DNA of 64,000 nucleotides from positions 1-64,000 of the forward strand of contig MFBL01000043.1 in assembly GCA_001774945.1 (NCBI GenBank), read 5' to 3'. Shown here one piece after another: positions 1-8,549 of the stretch. Below the pieces are notes generated by a model, which was not told the DNA's origin, searched no databases, and saw only the letters and a program-made list of their open reading frames with translations. The translations under genes were made by a program, and so were the position numbers. Source of the stretch: Candidatus Curtissbacteria bacterium RIFCSPHIGHO2_12_FULL_41_17. Lineage in GTDB: Bacteria; Patescibacteriota; Microgenomatia; Curtissbacterales; GWA2-41-24. Within the stretch, counting starts at the first letter, position 1, and each line of letters starts with the position of its first letter.

Positions 1-438
1 AAAATATTAAAATTTAAGAATGGCTCCTTTGACAAGATAATTTTTTTAGATGTGTTGGAGCACCTTCATAATCGTGATCAAATATTGGAGGAGATCAGGC
101 GAATACTAAAACCTAAAGGAATTCTTTTTATCGGTGTTCCTAATAGCCAAACTTCTTGGAAAAAGCTCCAACGCAACGTCGGCATTAACTCATTTTCTGA
201 TCCAGATCATAAGACTGAATTCTCACAAGACCATATAAGAACCCTTCTTAAAAAACATGGTTTTTCGATTCAACATTTTGGATATGGCTATTTTGATACT
301 CCACTTAGAGGATTATTTGATATTGTTGGTGGATTTTCTCTCTGCACCTATAAAAAGCTTTCCCTATGGAGAAGACAAAAAGCCCAGCAAAACCCACAAG
401 AGGCAAGCGGTTTTGAAATAGTTGCCGGAAGATTATGA
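1..438 (+). CDS. SAM-dependent methyltransferase, C-terminal part (5' truncated by window edge)
   Basis: The reading frame is open from base 1, so this gene begins upstream of the window. A GTG at 52 exists, but in-frame residues before it (FDKIIFLDVLEHLHN across the GTG) form the conserved acidic-loop region of class I methyltransferases, so 52 is an internal codon. A typical post-motif stretch follows (ILKPKGILFIGVPN). The SAM-binding glycine loop must lie off the window. It probably methylates a sugar or lipid-linked intermediate, judged only from its place at the head of a glycosyltransferase operon. The stop overlaps the next start as ATGA. Confidence 0.75.
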   Translation, partial: KILKFKNGSFDKIIFLDVLEHLHNRDQILEEIRRILKPKGILFIGVPNSQTSWKKLQRNVGINSFSDPDHKTEFSQDHIRTLLKKHGFSIQHFGYGYFDTPLRGLFDIVGGFSLCTYKKLSLWRRQKAQQNPQEASGFEIVAGRL

Positions 439-1682
439 GAATTTTGATGCTTACTGAATATTTTACGCCATTTGATTTTGGCGGATCAGAATGGAGTACC
501 TATTACTTAGCTAAAGGTTTGGCAAAAAAAGGATTTGATATCACAGCACTTACCCCAAACTATGGTAAAGCACCTAATTCAGAAAAAAACGATGGTATAA
601 ATATCGTCCGTTTCCCGTTTTACAAAAAACTCAAACAAAACAAACAACTTTCACCATTTTGGCAGTCAAATATACTCTGGATTCTCTGGAGCAGCTTCTT
701 TACCATAAAATATTGCTTCAAGGAAAAAATAGACATCATCCATGTTCAGGGTAAATATTTTTTACCGGCAGCAATCGTAGCCAAAATAATTTTTCAGAAA
801 AAAGTCATAATAACTCTTCGGGATTATATTGTTCTTTGCCCTTTAGGGATGTGTCTGCTCAAGAACCAAAAAATTTGCGGATTCCTTAAATATTTTATTT
901 TTGATCTGCCGGAATTTTTAAGGATATACCACAAAGAGAAAAGTATTTTATTTAAATTGGCCATTATTTTAAGCTCAGTTCGCGCCAGAATTATTAGTTA
1001 CGTACTTAGATTCCTTCTGACTTTTATAGATATTAAGATTGCACTTAGCCAAGCTCAGAAAAATGTTTATGAAAAAGCCGGGCTAAAAGGAGTCCAAATC
1101 ATCGGCAATCCTTTTGAAACCAAAATCGGGGGGTCTTTTGCCAGAAAACACCAGATAATTTACGCAGGTAGACTGACACCCGGTAAGGGAGTTGATCTAT
1201 TGATCGAAGCAGTGCCGGAAGTTCTAAAAAAATACCCTAAACTATCTTTTATCTTCTATGGCGAAGGTTTTTTAAAATCATATCTAAAAAATAGAGCAGA
1301 AAAACTCGGAGTTTCGGCCAAAATAAAGTTTCCAGGCTATATTAATCATAAAAAATTACTCGTAGAAATTAAAAAATCTCGATTAGCAATTGTGCCATCT
1401 GTCTGGCCGGAACCGTTTGGAAGGATCATTGTCGAATCATTAATTGTTAAAACCCCTGTTGTGGTCAGCAGTCACGCAGGAGCTGCCGAATCGATAAAAG
1501 ATAGACTTTGGGGAAAAATTATCAGTCCAGAAACTTCTGATTTAACCGGCGCCATTAATTGGGCGCTGGCAAATATCGACAAATTACAACAAAATGTAAT
1601 CGACGACAAAAAAGAAATTAAAAGAATTTTTTCTGACAGAATTTACGATGCATACGCAAAAATTTACCGTAGTTTAGTTTGA
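435..1682 (+). CDS. Glycosyltransferase family 4-type
   Basis: A 415-residue GT-B glycosyltransferase. The N-terminal domain starts with a strand and glycine-rich loop (LMLTEYFTPFDFGGSEW), as in GT4 enzymes that act on nucleotide sugars. The C-terminal domain opens with IYAGRLTPGKG and carries the donor-binding E-x7-E segment (EPFGRIIVE) near residues 330-340. No signal peptide is seen; residues about 70-200 are hydrophobic and may contact the membrane. It overlaps the preceding stop by four bases and is coupled to two further transferases. Donor and acceptor cannot be read from sequence. Confidence 0.88.
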   Translation: MRILMLTEYFTPFDFGGSEWSTYYLAKGLAKKGFDITALTPNYGKAPNSEKNDGINIVRFPFYKKLKQNKQLSPFWQSNILWILWSSFFTIKYCFKEKIDIIHVQGKYFLPAAIVAKIIFQKKVIITLRDYIVLCPLGMCLLKNQKICGFLKYFIFDLPEFLRIYHKEKSILFKLAIILSSVRARIISYVLRFLLTFIDIKIALSQAQKNVYEKAGLKGVQIIGNPFETKIGGSFARKHQIIYAGRLTPGKGVDLLIEAVPEVLKKYPKLSFIFYGEGFLKSYLKNRAEKLGVSAKIKFPGYINHKKLLVEIKKSRLAIVPSVWPEPFGRIIVESLIVKTPVVVSSHAGAAESIKDRLWGKIISPETSDLTGAINWALANIDKLQQNVIDDKKEIKRIFSDRIYDAYAKIYRSLV

Positions 1683-2749
1683 TGACTTTAGGCATTTTTT
1701 TATCAATGGGAGGCAGTTTTAAGGACATGGCCGAAGCAGGTCAAGATGAACTTTTCAAAAAGTTTTATTTAAGTTATTTTGCCGAAAATTTTGATAAAGT
1801 TTACATTTTTTCCTACGAGAATGAAAAGGAAAGAGATCTGCCCAAAAATGTCTATTTGATTCCCAATAGATATAAACTCCATCGATATATTTATAGTTTA
1901 CTTATTCCCCTTATAAACAGCTCATACATTTCAAAATGTGATGTTTTCAGGGCTTATCACCTTTATGGAACAGTCCCGGCAATAATTTCCAGAATATTTT
2001 TTCAAAAACCCTTTATTTTCAACTGGGCATATGATTACAAAAAATTTGCACAAATAGAAAAAAAATTTCTTCAGTTCATTTTGATATTTTTTTTAAAACC
2101 GGTTGCTGAAACTTTTGCCTCGAAAATTTTCAGAGTAGACCGACAATATTGTGCAAAAGACAAAGACATTTATCTTCCGAATGGGGTTGATACTAACTTT
2201 TTTAAACCGATGAAGGTTAAAAAAAACAAAACACCCTTAATCTTATCTGTTGGAAGATTGGAAAGACAGAAAAATTATGAAAATTTAATTAGAGCCTTAA
2301 AAGGATTAAGGGCAAATTTATTGTTAGTAGGAAGCGGCAGCTTAAAAAATAAATTAATAAAAATTGCGAAAAAAGAAGATATAAATCTCAAAATCATAGA
2401 GCGCATAGAAAATACCAAAATGCCTCATATTTATAATAGAGCAGATATTTTTATTTTACCTTCTGTTATTGAAGGATCTCCAAAAGCACTCCTTGAAGCG
2501 ATGAGCTGTAAGCTCCCGGTTATCGGTACAAAAGTTGATGGTATTAAAAACATTATCTTAGACGGGAAGAACGGGCTTCTAGTTGAAAATGACAATCACA
2601 ATATTAATCTGGCAATCAAACGACTAATTGGTGATAGAAAGCTGAAAGAAAAATTAGCAGAGGAAGCCCGTGTCTTTGTAAAAGGATATCATAACCTAAA
2701 GTTTTTAATAAAATTGGAAATTGAGGCCATAAAAAATATTAATACATGA
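1682..2749 (+). CDS. Glycosyltransferase family 4-type
   Basis: A GT-B transferase of about 355 residues. I choose ATG 1682, which overlaps the previous stop as TGATG, over an in-frame TTG three bases earlier. The C-terminal half shows LSVGRLERQKNYENLI, then LPSVIEGSPKALLEAMSC with the E-x7-E donor motif, and PVIGTKVDG. The N-terminal half is less typical (LSMGGSFKDMAEAGQ), so the acceptor is probably unusual. It lies between two other GT4 genes with four-base or shorter overlaps, which indicates one polycistronic transcript. It is probably cytosolic and uses a nucleotide-sugar donor. Confidence 0.86.
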   Translation: MTLGIFLSMGGSFKDMAEAGQDELFKKFYLSYFAENFDKVYIFSYENEKERDLPKNVYLIPNRYKLHRYIYSLLIPLINSSYISKCDVFRAYHLYGTVPAIISRIFFQKPFIFNWAYDYKKFAQIEKKFLQFILIFFLKPVAETFASKIFRVDRQYCAKDKDIYLPNGVDTNFFKPMKVKKNKTPLILSVGRLERQKNYENLIRALKGLRANLLLVGSGSLKNKLIKIAKKEDINLKIIERIENTKMPHIYNRADIFILPSVIEGSPKALLEAMSCKLPVIGTKVDGIKNIILDGKNGLLVENDNHNINLAIKRLIGDRKLKEKLAEEARVFVKGYHNLKFLIKLEIEAIKNINT

Positions 2750-4332
2750 CCAGAGTCTTTTTCGTATATCCCGCAAACCGCCGAAAGCTATTTAATAGCG
2801 TCAGCAAAAAGCTTACGCCTGATAATGCCTTATATGGGTTAAACCATATGCATCTTTATGGTATCAATGCGCAATTTAAAGACGTTTCATCAAAACTTGA
2901 AAAGCTTTTAGATTTTTTATTTTTGCCTTTGCACAAATTATTTTTTTCCCAAATTGATTTCGATTTTAAGTTGGGAAGGGCTCTTTTATTACTGCCTTGG
3001 CTAAATAAAGCCGATTGTATTGTTGCCAATACCGACGGTATTGCTCTTGCAATTTGCCTTTTAAAACGTTTGAGGCTTGTTAACAAACCTCTTATCTATG
3101 CTGTCGGTTTATTTTATATTCAGGGCAATTTAAAAGCTGCGATCGACAATGAAAAAAAAAGTCTTTTTTTTCATTTTTATCAATGGCTTCTTGGAGCTGC
3201 AGATCAAATTCTTTTTCATGCGCAGATTGAAAAAGATAAGCTCGTAAAAATGGGAGTTTATAATCCTGCCGTTTGTACATTTGTACCTATGGGTTCAGAT
3301 TCAGCTTTTTTTAACTTGAATAAATTTCAAAAATTGAAAAAGCTAGAAAATATCGTAGTCTCTGTTGGTAAAGATCGGGCCAGGGATTACAAAACTCTTC
3401 TTGAATGTGCGAAAAAAATTCCATATATATCCTTCAAGCTTGTTTGCCGAAAGATCAATATAGCCGGACTAAATATTCCAAATAACGTTAAAGTTTATTT
3501 CGATCTGCCTTATATAGAGGTAGCTAAATTATATAAACAAGCCTCTCTGATTGTTATCCCTATTAGAGAAATGCATCGTTCCAGCGGACAGATGACTCTT
3601 ACGGATTGTATCCAGTGTTCAAAGCCGATCATTATAAGTGATGTGGTCGGAGTTAGTCATTATCCTCTTAAGAATAATGTCAATGTCATAAAGGTTGCCC
3701 CCGAAAATCCCCAACTTCTTAAAAACGCAATTTTAAAACTGCTCAAAAATAATCAGTTGCGAACTAAACTAATCAGAAACACCAAAACGTTGGCCGTACG
3801 CTACAGCACTAAAAATTATGCTCGATCCGTCGCAAAAACTATTAAATTCACCACAGACGATTTAAGACTGAAACCGATTAAAAAACCCGACCTTGAATTT
3901 ATGCGCAATTTGCGTAATCAAAATCGCAATTTTTTTATCCATAGTGATGCAATTTCCACAAGCGAAAAACAAGCAGGTTGGTTTGAGGAATATACAAAAA
4001 AACATGATGATTACACTTTCATTCTGACTAAAAATGATACAAAGATCGGTATCGGTGCAATTTATAACATTAATGAGAAAAAAAGGAATGCCGAAATCGG
4101 CCGTTTTATTATTGACCAAAAATTCCAAGGTCATGGACACGGCAAAATCTTACTTAAAAAAATTGAAGAACTTGCTTTTAGCCGGCTGGGCCTGGAAAGT
4201 TTATACCTTGAAGTTTTAACTGGGAATAAGACGGCAGTCAACTTTTATAAAAAAACGGGATTTATTAAGCAAAAAGATATTTTAGTAAATGGTAAAAAAG
4301 TGACGTTTATGATTAAAAAGAAAGAATCATGA
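2746..4332 (+). CDS. Fusion: GT4-like glycosyltransferase plus GNAT N-acetyltransferase
   Basis: A 528-residue two-domain protein. Residues about 1-370 look like a GT-B transferase with a weak N-terminal half and a recognisable donor region (VVSVGKDRARDYKTLLE, then DCIQCSKPIIISDVVG). Residues about 375-528 are a GNAT acyltransferase: RNQNRNFFIHSDAIS with a following WFEEY resembles the PseH/sugar-N-acetyltransferase subgroup, and the acetyl-CoA loop appears as QGHGHGKILL. The downstream gene is a sugar aminotransferase, so the GNAT domain may acetylate the new amino group while the GT domain transfers the sugar. The fused arrangement is seen directly; the substrate is inference. Confidence 0.8.
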   Translation: MTRVFFVYPANRRKLFNSVSKKLTPDNALYGLNHMHLYGINAQFKDVSSKLEKLLDFLFLPLHKLFFSQIDFDFKLGRALLLLPWLNKADCIVANTDGIALAICLLKRLRLVNKPLIYAVGLFYIQGNLKAAIDNEKKSLFFHFYQWLLGAADQILFHAQIEKDKLVKMGVYNPAVCTFVPMGSDSAFFNLNKFQKLKKLENIVVSVGKDRARDYKTLLECAKKIPYISFKLVCRKINIAGLNIPNNVKVYFDLPYIEVAKLYKQASLIVIPIREMHRSSGQMTLTDCIQCSKPIIISDVVGVSHYPLKNNVNVIKVAPENPQLLKNAILKLLKNNQLRTKLIRNTKTLAVRYSTKNYARSVAKTIKFTTDDLRLKPIKKPDLEFMRNLRNQNRNFFIHSDAISTSEKQAGWFEEYTKKHDDYTFILTKNDTKIGIGAIYNINEKKRNAEIGRFIIDQKFQGHGHGKILLKKIEELAFSRLGLESLYLEVLTGNKTAVNFYKKTGFIKQKDILVNGKKVTFMIKKKES

Positions 4333-4371
4333 AAGTAGCGGTTTAGTTATTAGTGCAGTACAATTCAAAAC

Positions 4372-5550
4372 ATGCCTCAAAAGAATAAGTACCCTGTTGC
4401 AAATCTTTCTGTTCTGCCGGTTTTTAGACCATCAATGGGACAAGAAGAAATAGATGCTATTGCCGAGGTTATTAAAAGCGGCTGGATAGGTTTGGGGCCA
4501 AAAACAGAGGAGTTTGAGAAAAAATTTGCTGCTTTTGTTAACAGCGGTAATGCAATTGCTCTTTCTTCTGCAACGGCCGCTCTGCACTTAAGTTTACTTG
4601 CATTAGGAATCGGCAAGGGTGATGAAGTTTTAGTTCCCTCACTCACTTTTGTATCTACATCTCATGCTGTACTTTATGTTGGGGCAAAACCAGTCTTTGT
4701 TGATATTGATGAAGAAACTCTCTGCATGGACCCGGGGGATTTAGAGAGAAAGATTACCCGAAAGGCAAAAGCCATTATTCCGGTTGACTATGGCGGCCAT
4801 CCTGCGGATCTTGATTCGATTAACCGTATTGCAAGATTTCATAAACTAACAGTAATTGAGGATGCCAGTCACGCAGCCGGAGCAAAGTATAAAGGAAGAA
4901 TGGTTGGCGGCATTTCAGACCTTACTTGTTTTTCGTTCCACGCAGTCAAAAATTTGGCAACCGGGGATGGGGGAATGGTGACAACAAATAATTCCAAGAT
5001 AACCCAGAAAATAAGAAACTTACGGTGGATGGGTATCAACAAAGACACTTGGGAGCGTGAAGAACAAGTACTTAAAAAAAGTTATCGCCAATACGGATGG
5101 TTTTATGATGTTACTGATCTTGGCTACAAATATCATATGAATGATATTGCGGCAAGTCTTGGTCTGGTTCAGCTAAAAAATCTCCAGAAAACGAACGCTA
5201 TTCGTCGAAAGCTCTCAAGTCGTTACAATCAAAAACTCAACAATATCAGGTGGATTTCTACGCCTACCTTAAGGCCTTGGGCAAGAAGTGCTAATCATAA
5301 TTACGTCATAAGAACTCATTTGCGGGATCGGCTCAATCTCTTTTTGAAGAAAAAGCGAATTTCATCTGGTGTTCATTACATGCCAATTCATCACTTTTCA
5401 TATTACAAAAACCATGGATATTCTGCCGATGTTCCCATAACAGATAGAATATGGAGTACCTTGCTGACTCTGCCTCTATATCCTACTCTTTCAGACGAAG
5501 ATCAAGACAGGGTAATTAAGGCTATCTACGATTTTGACAAAACTATCTAA
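4372..5550 (+). CDS. DegT/DnrJ/EryC1/StrS-family sugar aminotransferase
   Basis: A 392-residue PLP enzyme of usual family length. It has GWIGLGPKTEEFE near the N-terminus, SSATAALHLSLLALGIGKGDEV in the cofactor region, an IEDASHA segment, and the Schiff-base lysine at about K193 (FHAVKNLATGDGG). The region around residues 215-260 (LRWMGINKDTW, LGYKYHMNDI) resembles ArnB/PseC-type C4 aminotransferases. It should transfer an amino group from glutamate to a keto-sugar nucleotide. The GNAT fusion lies 39 bases upstream, so the product may be N-acylated. A TACAAT hexamer sits seven bases before the start codon. Confidence 0.9.
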   Translation: MPQKNKYPVANLSVLPVFRPSMGQEEIDAIAEVIKSGWIGLGPKTEEFEKKFAAFVNSGNAIALSSATAALHLSLLALGIGKGDEVLVPSLTFVSTSHAVLYVGAKPVFVDIDEETLCMDPGDLERKITRKAKAIIPVDYGGHPADLDSINRIARFHKLTVIEDASHAAGAKYKGRMVGGISDLTCFSFHAVKNLATGDGGMVTTNNSKITQKIRNLRWMGINKDTWEREEQVLKKSYRQYGWFYDVTDLGYKYHMNDIAASLGLVQLKNLQKTNAIRRKLSSRYNQKLNNIRWISTPTLRPWARSANHNYVIRTHLRDRLNLFLKKKRISSGVHYMPIHHFSYYKNHGYSADVPITDRIWSTLLTLPLYPTLSDEDQDRVIKAIYDFDKTI

Positions 5551-6180
5551 ATGGTGAAAAGAAAAATTCAAGTCCCCGAAGATCATTATTTCAACCTTAA
5601 ATATGATTCCAAGGGACGCTGGATTAGCTACTGGTACCAAATTAAAGAAGTTTTGTCATTTAGCCCGGAAACGGTTTTAGAGATAGGGGTAGGCAATAAA
5701 ACAGTTTCGGATTATCTTAAAAAGATTGGATTAAATGTCAAAACTTGCGATTTTGATAAAAGCCTAAAACCGGATGTAGTAGGGGATGTTTTAGATTTAC
5801 CATTTAAAGGTGACAGCTTTGATGTAGTTTTATGTGCTCAGGTTCTAGAACATTTGCCTCCTGTTAAGTTCACCAAAGCCCTTGGAGAAATTTACAGAGT
5901 GTGCAAAAAAGCTGCTGTTATCACCTTACCCCATTTTAGCCTGACCAATTTGTATTTTGGTTTTAAGCTAATTCCTTTTGTTCCAAAGATTGAATTATCG
6001 CTTAAAGTTGATTGGCCTTTTAAACACAAGTTCAAAGGTGAACATTATTGGGAGATTGGCAAGAAGGAATATTATTTAAACAAAATCAAAAAGAAAATTG
6101 AAGATGCGGGTTTTAGCATTGAAAAATCATTTTATCCCGCCGAAAATCCCTTCCACCACTTTTTTGTCATCAAAAAATAA
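5551..6180 (+). CDS. Class I SAM-dependent methyltransferase (Methyltransf_11 type)
   Basis: A 209-residue methyltransferase whose ATG follows the preceding stop codon directly. Motif I is VLEIGVGNKTVSDYL near residues 43-57; motif II region is VGDVLDLPFKGDSFDVV; the post-motif is AQVLEHLPPVKF. The C-terminal third (WPFKHKFKGEHYWEIG) is typical of small methyltransferases in polysaccharide loci. It is soluble with no signal peptide. The methyl acceptor is unknown, and a sugar hydroxyl is the natural guess from context. It probably ends this transcript, because a gap with a promoter-like hexamer follows. Confidence 0.85.
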   Translation: MVKRKIQVPEDHYFNLKYDSKGRWISYWYQIKEVLSFSPETVLEIGVGNKTVSDYLKKIGLNVKTCDFDKSLKPDVVGDVLDLPFKGDSFDVVLCAQVLEHLPPVKFTKALGEIYRVCKKAAVITLPHFSLTNLYFGFKLIPFVPKIELSLKVDWPFKHKFKGEHYWEIGKKEYYLNKIKKKIEDAGFSIEKSFYPAENPFHHFFVIKK

Positions 6181-6229
6181 GTCCTATATTAAAAAATTAC
6201 CCATCACCTTAAAGAAAACAATTCTTTGA

Positions 6230-6246
6230 TATAATAACGAATAAAA
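6230..6246 (+). promoter_or_regulatory. Candidate -10 promoter element close to start codon
   Basis: A perfect TATAAT at 6230-6235 lies 11 bases before ATG 6247, in one of the few real gaps (66 bases). A usual +1 would leave a leader of only about five bases. No convincing -35 is seen. Confidence 0.4.
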
Positions 6247-7266
6247 ATGCTAAGGTACAAAATAGTTGTTACAGGTAATGCCGGTTTTATGGGTTCGCAT
6301 CTGGTGGATTACTTAATTAATTTAGGACACGAGGTACATGGAATAGATAATCTATCAGGAGGATATTTAAGAAATATTTCATCACAAGCCAAACCTACTT
6401 TCATAAAGATAGATCTGTGTGATAAAAAAAGAACTTCATTGATAATAAAACAATTAAGACCCCAGATTATTTATCATTTGGCAGCTATTGCACGGGAAGG
6501 GTTATCTCAGTTTACCCCTATAAGTCATGTTGAAAACAATTATAATGCTTACTTAAATTTACTTATTCCGGCAATCAATAATGGTGTTAAGAGAATAGTC
6601 CTTTGTTCATCAATGGCTGTTTATGGAAATCAAAAACCGCCATTTGCTGAAAACATGCGTCGGGAACCCCACGATATTTACGGTATTGCAAAAACAGCAA
6701 TGGAACAAACGACCGAAGTGCTCGCAGATGTTAATATGTTCGAATATGTAATTCTAAGACCTCATAATGTATACGGACCCAGACAAAATCTAGCTGATCC
6801 CTATCGAAATGTAGTCGCCATTTTTATTAATTGTTTACTCAAAAATAAACCTTTCTATATCTATGGAGATGGAGAACAAAAACGCGCATTTTCTTATATT
6901 GACGATATTACTCCTTCTATAGCAAAAGCAGGCTTTAATAAAAATGTAATTAACGAAATTGTTAATATAGGACCCGAAAAAGAATATACGATTAATCAAT
7001 TATCCCAAATTATTTTAAAATCATTTAAATCCAAACTAAAACCAATCTATCAAAAAGAGCGGCCCAGAGAAGTAAAAGAAGCTTTTTGCTCATCCCAAAA
7101 AGCTCGTGAACTTTTGGGTTTTAAGGATAAAACGTCACTTGAACAAGGTGTTTTAAAAATGATGGACTGGGCAAAATCAATAGGTTACACAAAGCCAAAA
7201 TATCTCAAAGAACTCGAGCTCGAAAACAGTCAAACTCCAGAAACGTGGAGTAGTAAGCTGATTTAA
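6247..7266 (+). CDS. NAD-dependent epimerase/dehydratase (extended SDR)
   Basis: A 339-residue extended short-chain dehydrogenase. The Rossmann motif is TGNAGFMGSH, a variant of TGxxGFIG. The catalytic serine lies in CSSMAVYG and the YxxxK pair in YGIAKTAME, with RPHNVYGPRQN after it, as in UDP-hexose 4-epimerases and related enzymes. A C-terminal EKEYTINQLSQII segment matches the substrate-binding domain. It should act on a nucleotide sugar in the cytosol; whether it epimerises, dehydrates or decarboxylates is not decided by these motifs. A candidate TATAAT precedes it. Confidence 0.87.
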   Translation: MLRYKIVVTGNAGFMGSHLVDYLINLGHEVHGIDNLSGGYLRNISSQAKPTFIKIDLCDKKRTSLIIKQLRPQIIYHLAAIAREGLSQFTPISHVENNYNAYLNLLIPAINNGVKRIVLCSSMAVYGNQKPPFAENMRREPHDIYGIAKTAMEQTTEVLADVNMFEYVILRPHNVYGPRQNLADPYRNVVAIFINCLLKNKPFYIYGDGEQKRAFSYIDDITPSIAKAGFNKNVINEIVNIGPEKEYTINQLSQIILKSFKSKLKPIYQKERPREVKEAFCSSQKARELLGFKDKTSLEQGVLKMMDWAKSIGYTKPKYLKELELENSQTPETWSSKLI

Positions 7267-7282
7267 CTGCCTAAAGACAAAT

Positions 7283-8482
7283 ATGGCCCTAAAAACTCTG
7301 GCGATTCTAAGCGATGAAGACTTAATCCGCTCCGATAGAACATCTAGCATGGCTATTAGGCAAAGATTTCTTGCAAATCTTCTCTCAAAAATATTCAATG
7401 TATCTCTTGTAACATCATTCGGAAAACACCAAGAAAAAAAACTATCGAATATTAAAATCATGGGTGGCGTAGGAAACCTGCACAGCTTGTCAAAAGAAAA
7501 ATTCGACGCTGTCATTATCGGTCTTGCTACAAATAAAGACTCTATTTACTATAAATATTCGAAATTGAAACCAAAGTCACCGATTATAGTTGATATGTAC
7601 TACGCTATAATTTTCGAAAAATTAATTACACTGGAAAACTCATGGTCTGGCAATAGAATTTTTAACGAGAAGCTAAAAGTGTTAGATAAAATATTGGGCT
7701 CTGGTGATCATTTTATCTGTGCTACTTCACAACAAAAAGATTATCTACTTGGTATGCTTTCATCAATTGGTTGTATTAATACTTCTAATTTTAGTGAAGA
7801 GTTGGTATCTATCGCACCGACTATTATCGATACAACTTTTAAAAAAAATAAAGTAAAGAAATTACGAAGTGGTTCACAATTTGGCGGGAATGACAAAATT
7901 GTCTTATGGCTTGGCGGAATTTACCCCTGGTTCGATCCTTGTCCTCTTATCGAGGCAATGCCGCAAGTTATTAGAAACACAAAAAATACTAAATTGCTCA
8001 TTTTAGGCGGGAAGCACCCTAACATCGAATACAAATCATTTTATGATAAAGCTCTGGTGCTTGTACAAAAGTCTGGACTTTTAGGGAAAAGCATCATTTT
8101 TATGGATTGGGTCGATGAAAAGCAAAGCTACGCTTACATAAAAGAAGTCGATTTAAATGTGATATTGTCGCAACAAACGTTAGAAGACAAATATGCCTTT
8201 AGAACTAGAATCCTTGCACCTACACTTTTGGGGATTCCAAGTATTACCAACGGCAGCGATTATATCTCTAGCCTTATAAAAAAACACGGTGCAGGAGTAG
8301 TGCTAAATAGTACTGATCCAACAAATATAGCTGCAGCAATCAATGGTTTCTTTAGATTACAGGATGAGAAGCGCAAGATTATAAGTGTCAAAAAAGTAAT
8401 ATCAGAAATAAAAAGTTCTACAGACCTTAAAAACCTTATAAACTTTGTTGAGAGGCGGCAAAACATAAAAGAAACACACTGA
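7283..8482 (+). CDS. Glycosyltransferase, GT4-like
   Basis: A 399-residue GT-B protein. The N-terminal domain contains RFLANLLSKIFNVSLV. The donor domain begins KIVLWLGGIYPWFDPCPLIEA, a pattern seen in GT4-like enzymes of polysaccharide and spore-coat loci. Later it has RTRILAPTLLGIPSITNG and GAGVVLNSTDP in place of the classic E-x7-E, so the subfamily is atypical. It lies 16 bases after the epimerase gene, probably in one transcript. No membrane segment is predicted. Donor and acceptor are unknown. Confidence 0.78.
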   Translation: MALKTLAILSDEDLIRSDRTSSMAIRQRFLANLLSKIFNVSLVTSFGKHQEKKLSNIKIMGGVGNLHSLSKEKFDAVIIGLATNKDSIYYKYSKLKPKSPIIVDMYYAIIFEKLITLENSWSGNRIFNEKLKVLDKILGSGDHFICATSQQKDYLLGMLSSIGCINTSNFSEELVSIAPTIIDTTFKKNKVKKLRSGSQFGGNDKIVLWLGGIYPWFDPCPLIEAMPQVIRNTKNTKLLILGGKHPNIEYKSFYDKALVLVQKSGLLGKSIIFMDWVDEKQSYAYIKEVDLNVILSQQTLEDKYAFRTRILAPTLLGIPSITNGSDYISSLIKKHGAGVVLNSTDPTNIAAAINGFFRLQDEKRKIISVKKVISEIKSSTDLKNLINFVERRQNIKETH

Positions 8483-8549
8483 GGATAAATAACCTGTCGG
8501 ATTTCCTAAATAAGCGAATAACAAAATTATTTTCAATTTCAAATTAATA

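Noticed and set aside
3151..3172. A9/T8 inverted tract in the GT-GNAT gene as a regulatory hairpin or phase switch
   Set aside because: Long A and T runs are common in this AT-rich DNA and the tract encodes ordinary residues; weak evidence compared with the poly-G tracts.
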